NCBI RefSeq assembly: GCF_964340395.1
Contig: NC_135558.1
Span: 12,444,001-12,504,000 of the forward strand
DNA from: Glandiceps talaboti
Lineage: Eukaryota > Hemichordata > Enteropneusta > Spengelidae
Direction of reading: 5' to 3'
DNA: 60,000 nucleotides
Each line of letters opens with the position of its first letter. Positions within the stretch are counted from its first letter, which is position 1. Positions 11,701 through 23,266 of this stretch are shown piece after piece. The notes below the pieces were generated by a model. That model worked only from the letters and a program-made list of their open reading frames with translations, was not told the origin of the DNA and ran no database searches. The position numbers and the translations under genes are program-made.

Positions 11701-12800
11701 AAATAACATTGGTAAACCCCCTAAATTTCTTTTCTTATTTTAAAGGACCATGAACAAGCTTTCATATGGCAAAGTTTGAAGACTTGAAGAAAAAGGTTTG
11801 GGAATAATGTAAAATGATACCGCCTCATAATATTTGGAAAAGCAGGAAAAATCATGGCAATTTGGAATGTTTTGACTCATATTTCAAGCACCACAGAACC
11901 AGTAATGTAGGTACAACTTGTCATGACACAGAACCAGAAGGGTATATAAAACCCATATTATTTTTTAGAACGCATTCAACCAGGCTTGTTTGTGCTATAA
12001 TATAATTGGAAGTACACTTTGTGTCATGATCATCCAAAAATGGGGCCTCAGTGATAGACTGTGCCACTTGCTGTGTCCAACAGAATTGCTTTGTTCCTGA
12101 ATATCCTGAAATTCCATGGTTTCATATATCAATGTCCCAAATCAAAATCAAAATAATATTTACAAATGTAGCGGTAGATACTTAGTATATACATGCTTAA
12201 TTTTCATGTCACCATCTTTATGGTACAACAATGTATAGTATAGTTTTAATATACCAGCCTGCCTATCATGAAAAGATATAAAAAAATGGTTTGAAAATTT
12301 CCTCTGTAATGTTTTGTTTTATGTGTATCTGTCAATGTGAGGGACATACTCCCATCATGCATTGTAGCTCAGTTTAGTGGTCTGAGATTGTAGGCATAAA
12401 ATAGTGAGCAATGGAGGGGGGGGGTGTTCTCTGTGCTGTTTATGTGAGTGACATACCCCCACCATGCATTCAGCATTCAGCACTGTAGGCAAAAATGTTG
12501 GTGGGTGGAGGGGGGGTTGAGGGAGGTCAGGAATGAGGGCATTTGTCAGTATATATTGAATTTTACTGTGATCCTATTTTAATCAAGTTTACTAGCATTT
12601 GTTGGATCTGTAAATTTGTAACGAACTTAAAAATCAGAAGTTTTTGAGACAAATAAGTTGTAGCCCTCCGTTAAGTATAAAGTACAATATCATATAATTA
12701 TAGCATTATTTTCATATCATTTTACAACCCATCAATCTCCTCCTTTTTGTCATCATCGTGAATATTTAGAAATGTAAGTAAAATAGATGATATTAAGACT
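8790..12800. other. Intergenic DNA without recognised genes
   Basis: AT-rich sequence with scattered short open frames and no exon-like segment I can support. Part of a dispersed repeat (about 11810-11990) recurs near 50.14-50.29 kb. Confidence 0.5.
11810..11990 (+). repeat. Dispersed repeat, copy 1
   Basis: Matches 50135-50290 through GGCAATTTGGAA, TTGACTCATATTT, AACCAGTAATGTAG and GGGTATATAA-CCATATT blocks in the same order and orientation. Non-coding; class unknown. Confidence 0.6.
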
Positions 12801-12899
12801 GTAACATACGTCACGCCGCACCGCCCTCTCTGGCCAGCTCTATCTGATTTGAAATGGGTTGACCTATGTTTGAGGGCGCCGCATCGTGACATACCTTAC
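12801..12899. mobile_element. About 100-bp hairpin MITE
   Basis: Left arm GTAACATACGTCACGCCGCA and right arm GCATCGTGACATACCTTAC pair over about 28 bases, including a GCCCTC/GAGGGC core, with several mismatches. GC-richer than the surroundings. Confidence 0.6.
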
Positions 12900-13559
12900 A
12901 GACCAGATTATCGTTTATTATGACCCTTTTGATATACATAATTTAGTGACAAATGTGTACTATATTTTGTTTGTTCGTTATGTTCCATTGTCTCCTCCAA
13001 CAACTTCCTTGGCACATAGTATTCCTAATTTCAGAATCAATTTAAACAAAATATTATGTGTTATGTATCTTCTGTTAAGTTATTCGGTGCTTTTTACTTT
13101 TTTCTACTTTTGTATTGTTTATTAAGTGCCTTAATTACTCCAAACTTTGTTGCTTGTTGAAAATCTTCCTCAGTACATATGTGCACTTTCGTTCTTTTTC
13201 TGAGAAATAAACACAGGCATGCTTTTTGTATGGGTTATGTTTGATTCTGTTGCATTTTTATTTAAAATGGCTATCCCAGTGTTGTCATATCCATAATATT
13301 GAGTTTACACTATTCTTATTAGTCCCCAAAAAAACAGACACAGGTGGGCTTTAGGAATAGCCCATATCATTCAGAGTGTCCATGGTCAGCCATATCTCAG
13401 ACACCCACAACTCATTTTCAACCAAACATGTCACAAATGTCAATCACTACTGGGTACATATGCAGATCATTTAATTTTGCGCCGAAAAAAACTAACATTT
13501 ACATTAAAACATGAAGGTTTACCAAAAAGTCTACTCTATGGCCATAATATAATTAAAAA

Positions 13560-13855
13560 TTGACGTAATTTAAAGTTTTTCTACTTGAAAAATGAATGTA
13601 TTAAATTAACATATACCAAGTATGTGTTTGTAACTCAATACATTGCAAAATGAGTAAAAATGATTGTTAATACAATAACAAAAGTTTGACATATTTATCA
13701 ATCTTTTGCAATGCATTGAGTTTCAAACTAGGACTTGGCATATGTTGTTTCACATTGATTTTTTAAAGTAGGAAGCCATGATAAAATTGTTTTATAAATT
13801 AAAAATCCAAAATAAATACCCAATCCTCATCCATATGGCCACTTTAATTGAATTT
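13560..13855. mobile_element. Foldback MITE, family A copy 2
   Basis: Left arm TTGTAACTCAATACATTGCA faces right arm TTGCAATGCATTGAGTTTCA. Outer parts include TTTTTCTACTTGAAAA against TTTTTTAAAGTAGGAAG, and it ends CATATGGCCACTTTAATTG. Confidence 0.75.
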
Positions 13856-14390
13856 TACTATTAAATTGGATTCTATCTAATTTTGCTAGGTTCTCATTTC
13901 ATTGTTCATCGGTAAACCTGTATTCCTAACTGCAATGAAAATATAATCACCTGATAATTTTCTTAGTGTATGTCTATTTGTATCTTGACTTGGTTTAAAT
14001 GTGGTGGACTTCATAATCAAAACAATAAAATATGTTTGAAACACTGATCACTAGACTTAAACATTCACCGTTGTGGGCGCTCTTTTATATCATTGATTTC
14101 TGTCCGACTTTGGAATGCAACCACACTACAACTCCACAGGAAATATATCAGTTGAGTCCTTCCGACACATTTTTTCTCTATCCTTTACACTATATATATG
14201 TCAGGAAGTCATAACTATTACCAAACCTACCAATTAGCAAAAACAAAGTAGCAAAATATCACATTAAAGTCAAAACTACTATCATTTCTGTGTTGCACTC
14301 AATCAAGGGATAGAAATGTAATAGTGCCCTCAATAAAATAATTCTGAAAAATCTTTGTTTTTTGAATTTCATTGAATATTATGCATCCAG

Positions 14391-14560
14391 GGATATCATG
14401 TGTCAGAAATAATGAAATGTACATCGTCCCACACAACTGTGCACTGGAGGAAGATTCTATCACCGCATTGACGTTGATGGCTTCACAAAATTTTGTATCC
14501 AAAACCATAAGTAATTCTACCAACCCATTGTTGAAATCATTGGAGGATGAGGGATTGACG
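14391..14560 (+). CDS. Orphan exon-like segment, unknown product
   Basis: Open frame of 56 codons between a possible acceptor (TTATGCATCCAG) and a strong donor (GACG|GTAAGT); 170 nt, phase 2 in, phase 0 out. The predicted peptide starts ISCVRNNEMYIVPHNCALEE and ends LLKSLEDEGLT, a composition that looks protein-like rather than repeat-derived. I do not recognise it and could not find partner exons nearby. It could be a single exon of a plus-strand gene, a gene relic or chance. Confidence 0.3.
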
Positions 14561-15165
14561 GTAAGTGGTACATGTCAGAAGGGAATTGCAATCAAAACTA
14601 TAAACACAGTCTACATCGTCGTTGATGTATATAATCACATATTATTTGATAGATTCATTTACCTTTACAGGATATTTTACACAAACTCATACATGTACAG
14701 TACTGCCATTTTGTAATGCTTTACACATGAAAGTGCCCACTAAAATGAAGACTCCAATCTGTACGTTACACCTAATTTAAAGGTTTGATAAACAAGCTCT
14801 CAGAATCAACAGAAACCATGTTCTAAGATCACGTCCAGCCACATGTACACTACAAGATATAGATTGACAACAGATACTCGTTATTCAGCAAAAACCAAAG
14901 TAATTATTTTTAATGAACAAAATTTACATGTAATAAGTACAGATGTTCCAATAATACACATCACATCGAAACTTTTCAAAGAATCTTATACTTTTATACC
15001 ATGCACAAGCCAATTTTTTAAGTTGAACAAAAAACTTGGAATTTATACCGTTGTTGTTCTATGTCACAACAATGCGTGCTGACATCACTGGTTCTGTGGT
15101 TTTCTAAATATGAGAGAAAATGTTCCTCAATTTTTCTTTGATATTACTGGCACTGGTATAATTAT

Positions 15166-15318
15166 GCTATTCTCCAATGTTTTTCTTCATTCGGCCAGAA
15201 ATTACTCGTGATCTAATTAAGGGTTTTGTGACAACTTGTCTAACGACTTGTAGTGACAAAGGCCCCTTCGGTGACTCGTATTTTCCTTGGCTGAACAAAG
15301 AAAAATATTGGGGATAAC
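15166..15318. mobile_element. Foldback MITE, family B copy 1
   Basis: Left arm TATTCTCCAATGTTTTTCTT, then CATTCGGCCAGAAATTACTC, pairs with right arm GACTCGTATTTTCCTTGGCT, then GAACAAAGAAAAATATTGGG. A second copy is at 49999-50124. Confidence 0.75.
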
Positions 15319-16154
15319 GGAAAGGTCCAGTCAGATTTATTACACCTGGATTGATTAAATAGTACATTGATAAATTTGTGAGTATATTACTGAGGTGTTC
15401 TTACATCACCCAAATCATACAGTAGTAATCAATACAAGTGTAATAAGAAATAGGAAATAAGTCTGACTGAACTTTTCCTTTAAATGTCAACAATCCCATG
15501 AGATTATAGAAAATTTAGGTAATACATTTGTCTTCATAAACAAGAAAGATTCACTTCAACAAGTTCAACAACTGGTTGCAATTTACTGTTTTACTGTGAA
15601 TATAAACTTTTCTGCCAATAAGTTATAAGATTTAGTATATGACATCGTGTTAAAAATATATAATATATTCATATCTACATATATATATATATTGTAATAT
15701 GGATGGACACAGATGGACGGTGAAGTTAGATATTTGATCCTACATATGTACATATGTGTTCTATTAAGTTATCATATTTTTATTTCCACGGAAAACATAC
15801 TTTACTATATTTTGACTCCTAAACCAATAGACCATTATACACGCATCAAATGAAACTATGCTAGATTACAACATATATATACCAATCATTACAGATGTGA
15901 CTATATTACCTTTCTAATCACTGTTTGAGATAGTTTGAAATATAGTATTTACTTATTTTATCATATGCCACATGGGAAGCAACAATGCGGTATTAACATT
16001 TTCAAGATCACAACTTTAAATTTTAATGTGTTGACATAAAGGGAATCAAAGATTGGGCCTCCTATAATATCAAATAACATAAATTATGTAATCAAGTAAA
16101 ATAAATAGCGTAATAACATGTTTATTATAACTTTACTATAAGAAGACCAATTTG

Positions 16155-16335
16155 GTACGTATGTATGCATGTATGTATGTATGTATGTATGTACGTACGT
16201 ACGTACGTACGTACGTACGTACGTATGTATGTATGTATGTGTGTGTATGTATGTATGTATGTATGTATGTATGTATGTATGTATGTGTGTGTGTATGTAT
16301 GTATGTATGTATGTATATGTATGTATGTATGTATG

Positions 16336-16367
<32 letters not shown>

Positions 16368-16385
16368 TGTATGTATGTATGTGTA
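16155..16385. repeat. (GTAT)n / (GTAC)n microsatellite
   Basis: About 230 bases of tetranucleotide repeat. A core of about nine self-complementary GTAC units (about 16190-16224) lies within GTAT units interrupted by GTGT. All overlapping open frames are artefacts. Confidence 0.97.
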
Positions 16386-16642
16386 TCTGGCATGTCTGTT
16401 GGATATATGTATCTATATGTATCTATGATATACCGTATACATAGTATTTACCTGTATATGCATTTGTGTGTGTGCCTGCATGCGTAGCATAAATGTTACT
16501 ATATTGTTTAATTTGACTACTATTAGATTACATGCTTGTTACATTAAACACTAAAAATGCACTGACAGCATAAACATCTCAATGTTATATTCTCTAATGA
16601 TAACATCCGTGGTGTTGTGATTTTATCCAATTATTTGACTGA

Positions 16643-16648
16643 CTTTAT
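16643..16648 (-). promoter_or_regulatory. Possible polyadenylation signal of the YWTD-D8C receptor gene
   Basis: AATAAA on the minus strand about 610 bases after the receptor stop codon. Position is plausible, but there is no transcript evidence. Confidence 0.3.
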
Positions 16649-16874
16649 TTGATTAGAACATAGTTTTTCTAAATTATATCAACATAATGTATCGGTACCG
16701 CAATGACAATGTGCTTTTACAAATTGTCTCCTCAGGTCATGGTTTGTCAGAAACCTGAAAATAAAATATATATATGCAAATATGTAATATATATGTACAT
16801 ATATGTAAATGATTGTGATTAAAAGTCGCACAATAATGTATGTATGTATGTATATGAGTATTACATACATGTAC

Positions 16875-16950
16875 ACACACATATTCACAATACACATGCA
16901 CACGCACAGACACACACACACCCACACCCACACCCACACCCACACACACA
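16875..16950. repeat. CA-rich simple repeat
   Basis: Imperfect CACACA and CCCACA units between 16875 and 16950. Lies 3' of the minus-strand receptor gene. Confidence 0.85.
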
Positions 16951-17260
16951 TGAAAATATGTCAACTAACCCTTAAAATGTAATGTCAAATATAAATTCAG
17001 CATGCAAAAACTTTCATTCATATTGAACATTTCACACATGTATACTTTAAAGATATTGCAAACATTTGGTCGATAAAATTGACAATATTTTTTTCTTAGC
17101 TATTTAATATTTTGAGCAGCAAAAGACTGCCAGACCAACTATGCTTGACAGAATTATTAAATTTTCATAAATACCTGAATTGAAAACTAAATTTAATGTT
17201 GCACAAGTGTTCTAGTTCTAAATGTCATCTCTTGACATTGAGATAACTCTGTAACTCAAA

Positions 17261-17415
17261 CTAAATACTCTTGCTCTGTGTATTTATAACACCTACCCCA
17301 TTTGTTACACGGTTCTTTCGGTAGCATTTTGCAGTGATAATTATTATAATAACCACAAGTACAATCAAACCAAATGCACTAAGGACACCAGCTATGATGT
17401 ACAGATTTGTTTCTC
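17261..17415 (-). CDS. Receptor exon 9: transmembrane helix and tail, stop
   Basis: Acceptor TGATACAG; reads ETNLYIIAGVLSAFG, a run of I and V, then TAKCYRKNRVTNG and a TAG stop at 17261-17263. A possible donor GGG|GTAGGT inside the exon could divert to another 3' exon, for example after the TTTTATTTTCAG at about 16757, which would change only the last residues. Confidence 0.75.
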
Positions 17416-20400
17416 CTGTATCACAAAAAACACACAAAATGACTTCAACAAATTATTCAATTGACAAAAACACATGATAAGGTTCTTAACTATGTAAGCC
17501 GATGTGCAGTAGAGTCAGTCGGTAAAAATGTTACAACTGATACTTTACTGGTGGTCAGTGAATATACTTTGAAGTTTTGTGGTCCTCTGGTACACGCATG
17601 CCCAGGTACATGCCAAATTTTGACAAACATGGTGCAATATATGGCATGGTGATCCCAATATACTAGTAACAGATGCATCTAATGAAGCTGTTCATACAAA
17701 AAGCTGTTCGTACAATTTTTAAGTGGGAGGGATCTTTTTTGTATTGGTCAGTGGGAGGGAACAGTCAGTATTTCAGCTGGCAAAACTGTTGAATTAAGTG
17801 GGTACAGGAATGATGAAAGAAAAGAAGATGAAGCTGAATTGAGGGCTAAAGGTAGTGGGGAATATGCCAACATTGGGAGAGGAGAAACAGGATAGCAGTA
17901 TAGTCACATTTCTGGACAGTGTACACACAAACAGCTTTCACCCCCCCCCCCCCCTTTACTAATCAATAAACTAAAAACATTTACTATTTATTCACTTTTT
18001 CAAATGAATTCAGGAAATTGAATGATTGGCTGCACGTGATGTAAGCTCTTATCCTTCCCAAGTTCAGGCCTTTATGTTAAAATTGGCGCTTTTTTTATTT
18101 GCATGACGTCAAGAGTTCACTTGGGTCAAAAGACTTCAGCTTGGAAACTAAGCTTTGTTGAAGCATCCCTTAGGTTACCAAGTTGGATTTTCGTAGCGTG
18201 GGACCCCATGACGCACAGGTGTGATTTGGGTGACTGCTGCCCATTAAATGAACACAGTAAAAGTATATGCCTTGTCATAGTGTATACTTTGGTACATACA
18301 AAACATGGGGATGAGATACAAGAAAAAATGGCAAACAACTACCTTTGCCCACATCGTCCATCCCAAGTGTAGCAGTATTGCTATTCGTTGTTACTTTCAT
18401 ATTATCACCTATCGGCCCATGTGTCGGTCCATGTGTTACTTGAGGCTCTTCAGCTGGATGAAATAAACAGAAATGGTAGATATTAAAGTCATAGTAAACA
18501 AATGGTCGATCAAAATATTAGGTACTAGCATGTATTTGTGAAAATTTTTGAAAAAGGCAACAAAAAGTCATTTGTCCTTGATTAATTGAGTTTTGTCCCA
18601 GTTTATTTTGTTTGGATTGACAGTCAATCTGAACATTCATGTAGTAGCAGAGAGATTAAAGGAAACCACCCCCGCCTGTCTAAATTTCTTTATTTCCTTC
18701 AAATATAAAAAAAAGACTGTGAACAACTTTACAGAAAGAAAGACGTCCTTCTGTGCATCGATTTACCTGAATAAGAGAAGTCTTAGACGTCACCTTCTTT
18801 GTTCAGATAGATAAAACTCTTTACAGTAATAAAGAATTTGAAGAAACAGAAAGAACAACAATGAAGGTAAGTAATGCCCCCATGGGACACACAGGCAGGA
18901 AGAACAGCGCCCTCACATTCAATTGTACAAAGGATAATTGTGACTCTGTCCTTGCTTGTGTATTTGTACATCAAATAAAAAATATCATTAACTATTAAAA
19001 TATGATTACTATATTTAACTTGATGACAACGATGATTTTATCATGTTTAAATGTTATTTTAATATCCATTCACAAGCTGTAACCAAACAATTCATGTCAT
19101 ATGATGAATGGACCAAAGTGAAATGCATCAAACTATGACAAGGAGTCTACGTTACCTGTGCAATACGCGACAAGTGACTCTTGTAAAGGCTTAAGTTTGT
19201 AGACGGTAAAGTTACCACAATCCTTAACATAAATATCAACACTTTCATCACAGCAATCTTTGGCTCCTGTAATTTAATAGAAGCATGTTGTTTCAACAGT
19301 GTGTCTTTGCCCAAAACAATTACATGTATGTAAATGTATATACAAAAAGTGTATTTTAAAAAGTTCCCATATGGATGAGGATTTGGTGTTTATTTTGGAT
19401 TTTTTTATAAAACAATTTTATGATTGCTTCCTACTTGAAAAGTCAATGTGAAACAGCATATGTCAAGTCTGTGTTTGTAACTCAATAAATTGCAAAATAC
19501 TGATAAATGTCTAAATGTGTGTTATTGTATGTACAATAACAAACTGTTTACACATTTGTTAATCTTTTGCAATGTATTGAGTTACAAACACAGACAAAAC
19601 TGTCGCTCACCTATATTTATGCACCCCCAACTTATGTGATGGCCTTGCTCACCTTATTTATGCACCCCTAACTCGAATGATATTCTTGCTCACCTTTATT
19701 GATGCATCCCGTAACTTGGGTGATATTCTGGTAGTTGTCCCTCTGGTCATCAATCCATATTGGATACTGAGTCCCACACATTCCTACTTGTACACACGAT
19801 GTTGGCATTTTACCATCGGCATCATTAATGAATCTGTACCAACCTTCTTCTAAATCATCATCAGAGATATATTTTGTCATGTTGGACCAGACACTTGAGT
19901 TGAACTGTTCACTTCTGTACTGATTATCAATTTCTACATGTTTGCTGACTTCACAGGGATCTAGAATATGCAGAATTTCAATGGTTATATTTCCTTGTAA
20001 ATTTGCAGGATTGTGATTTACATGTAAAGGAAAAATCGAGTCACGTTTATTTCTGCCGTAAGTACACAGCTATTGATTATTGCTATCAACTTCCATATGA
20101 TGGGGTGATAAAGTAGCATCTTGGTAACCTATTCAATCTTGTAAAAAAAGGAACAAAGGCAAAAGAACAAAATTACTCGTGTACTATATACATCAGTTCT
20201 GCCATTTTGGGGATTTCCTGCAATGGTTTGCGGGAAAGCCTTGCAGGAAATAACCCTGCATTTACTACAACGTCTTTGTCTTGACATGGACTGTGGTAAA
20301 TGTGATGTCATTTCCTGTGAGATTTCCACACAAAGCATTGCAGGAAAGCCCGGGCAGAACTCATGTAACGTAAGTGCAGTTACAGTAGGGCTTCCTGTAT

Positions 20401-23209
20401 ACTACAAGATTTCAAAGCTCAATAAGCTACCAAGGTTCTATTTTATCAGCCAAATCATATGCAAGTTGATAGTCAATAACAATCAGTAGATGTATACTTA
20501 CAGCAGAAATAAGTCTGAGTGGACTTTTCCTTTCCTAGTTTACTAGTTTCTTTTTCATTTATTATATTATATTTTTTTTGTAAAGAAGACAAAAACTTAA
20601 AAACAGTGGTCATCAAAGCTACATAAAGTCTATAGCAAACAATGCCATGTAATTGAAATTGCAATTTAATAACTAGGCCGATACCAAGTCTGGGAGCCAT
20701 ATTATTCAGTTGGTGATTTTGTTTGTAATTTTGATATTTTCCTTCCTGAATCTTCTTGTCAGTTTGTTTTGCTATTTGATATGTATATTCCTGGTATTGA
20801 GTCTATTTAGTTTGATCATTTGATTTACTGTGTGAATCAGGCTCGAGACCCATAATTATAAACAAGCATAAATAGTAACGACAAAAAATAAACAGAGAAT
20901 GTCTATCCAATACCTCAGCATGCACTAGAAAGAATCACGAAGAAATGAGAAACCAGTAATTTTGTGAATGGTTTTTTCTATTTTAGTAATGTTTTTTTGC
21001 TTATATTTTAGTTCAAATGGTACTTTTGATTTAATTTTCTGCTAGCACTTTTAAACCTCTGAAGAAAAGCCTAAAGACAAATTTCGTTATAACTACATCA
21101 CTTACCATTACTACAAGATGATACGCTCCCTTCATAGTAATGTATAGAGAATAATCTATGGCCCGACGTAGCAGTAAACATGTCAATAATATTACCACCA
21201 TCTTGTTTATTTGCTCTGTAGACTTTAGCTGTGTGAGCATGAGGCCAGTAGATGAAATCCCCCGCAATAGCTATGCCCTGCCAAACCGCACCAGAACGAC
21301 TTAATAGTGTGGTTCTTATCCCTGAACTCAAATCATACACTTCGATTTGGTCTGCACCGTCATCAGCCCAATACAGTTTTCTTTCTGTAATAAATAAAAA
21401 AAATTGCGTGTTTACCATTTTTATGCAACAAACCTTTCGTGCAACCATCCTACCGATGAGTTTCAGGGGTGGGGTGATCTCCCATAGTAAGGGTTCGTAC
21501 CGGGGTTCGTACATGATGTACGGTTTGATCCCAAATAGCAAACCAGGCGCAGTCGTGCTTCCGATACGTACACTGATACCTCAGATACAGAGCTCTATAG
21601 TGGTCTGAGCTGTCGATACACAGCACTACAGTTTTCAGCAAAATAGGCACCCCAGTCAACTGTAAAGCCATTTCATTTTGTTGAAACGTACAACTTTTGA
21701 ATCCCATATTCTTCTGCCAAGTACCCCCTGCCCCCATCTTGGTTTTTGATGTGATATCGAAATAGAGTCGCTAAAATATCAACATCGTGATGTGTAATTT
21801 TCGCGCCATAGTTTGTGGTTGAGAATTTGAAGAGCTCATTGATTTCCTTTGAGAACAAAATTCTCCAAGTGCTGTACAATTATTATTCACTGATTATGGT
21901 ACATACTACCGAAACATCCTTCTGGAGCGCACATCTTGTGCCAAAACTAAGTTCTAAACAATAGGGAACGAGCAGAATTTATGGAGGGGGGGCTCAAAAA
22001 ATACCCTCTGAGGGTTTGACAAATAATCTCAGCAACGCAAAAGAAAATTGCATTCGCACTAGCTGCAACTGCATGTGAACTGGCACGATTTTTTGTTAGG
22101 TACAATACCTTACTCGTAATATCGTATACCATGAGCAGTATTGCATCGCCAGTCGGTAAACATATTTTCATAGCTGTATATATACTTGATAAATCATCGA
22201 CCACATGCCTAATTATTGGCATTTTAACAATTTTCAGTGAATATATTGTGGTTTTCTGATCGAAAAATGATACTCCAGGTACAGTTTTCACAAAACCGAA
22301 TTTTCGTCCAAGATTTAGACTTGCTACCAAGCTACCTACAGAAAATATTGACCACTAATTAACATATATTTATTTCTTTATTTTTTATATTTTCTTTATT
22401 TATAAACCATCCAACAGACATTGCCCAATGGCAGGAGGAAGGTTCAGTATTAGCGCAGGAGGAAACCGGAGTACCAGGGGAAAACCTGCGTTTTTCGGTA
22501 GAGTCAAACTGAACGGCACTCCTCTTACTTACAGTGTGGTAAATTTAATCAAACCCTGAATGGGTCAGAACCTCGACCCGTGCGCAGTGGAGGCAAGTGG
22601 TTTAACCACTCGGCCCCCGACAACCCTTACGTCGACGCACAATCATAAATCCAGCGAAGAATTCATTTAGCGAGCCTTCAGTAATTACAAGGGGGAGGGG
22701 GATAAGTGGGTGAGTCACTTTTTACAAATCCTTCGTTAGGGGAGGGTCACATTTTACTTTGATTCATTTTTATCTAACTTTATTTATTTTGCTATTTTGG
22801 CCTCACTGTGGTGGCAAAATGCCTTTTAAAAACTATCAATGTGGAGGGATCTTACTACAGGAAAATCCCCAGTCTCTAGATTTGAACTCAGCATCTCCTG
22901 ACTACTAATCTTGAGCTCTAACAACTACATCACAGGGAGGCGGCATTAAAAAAATGTTTGTTTTCGTTGAAATACTTGAACAGTGGGAGGGTCACACTTT
23001 AGAGAAAGGAAATTGATGGAGGGGCAATTTTTAGCACAAAGTACTATGGGGAGGGTCACATTTTATACCACAGACCGGGCTTGACGTCCCTGGACACACC
23101 CCCCCTTGTAATTACTGATGGCTCCCTTAAGTACTGATAAGGCTCACTCATTTACATGTTTACGGAATAATGCCTCCACTCTATAATATCCTTCCTTTTC
23201 GCGCGCACG

Positions 23210-23266
<57 letters not shown>

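Noticed and set aside
14299-14523. Minus-strand 74-codon frame over the orphan exon
   Set aside because: No splice sites; antisense shadow of the plus-strand frame.
16136-16487. Several long frames on both strands (MYVCMYVC, HTYIHTYI repeats)
   Set aside because: Translations of the GTAT microsatellite.
21450-21879. Minus-strand frames next to receptor exon 5
   Set aside because: They are intronic extensions beyond the acceptor at 21385 and lack propeller motifs.
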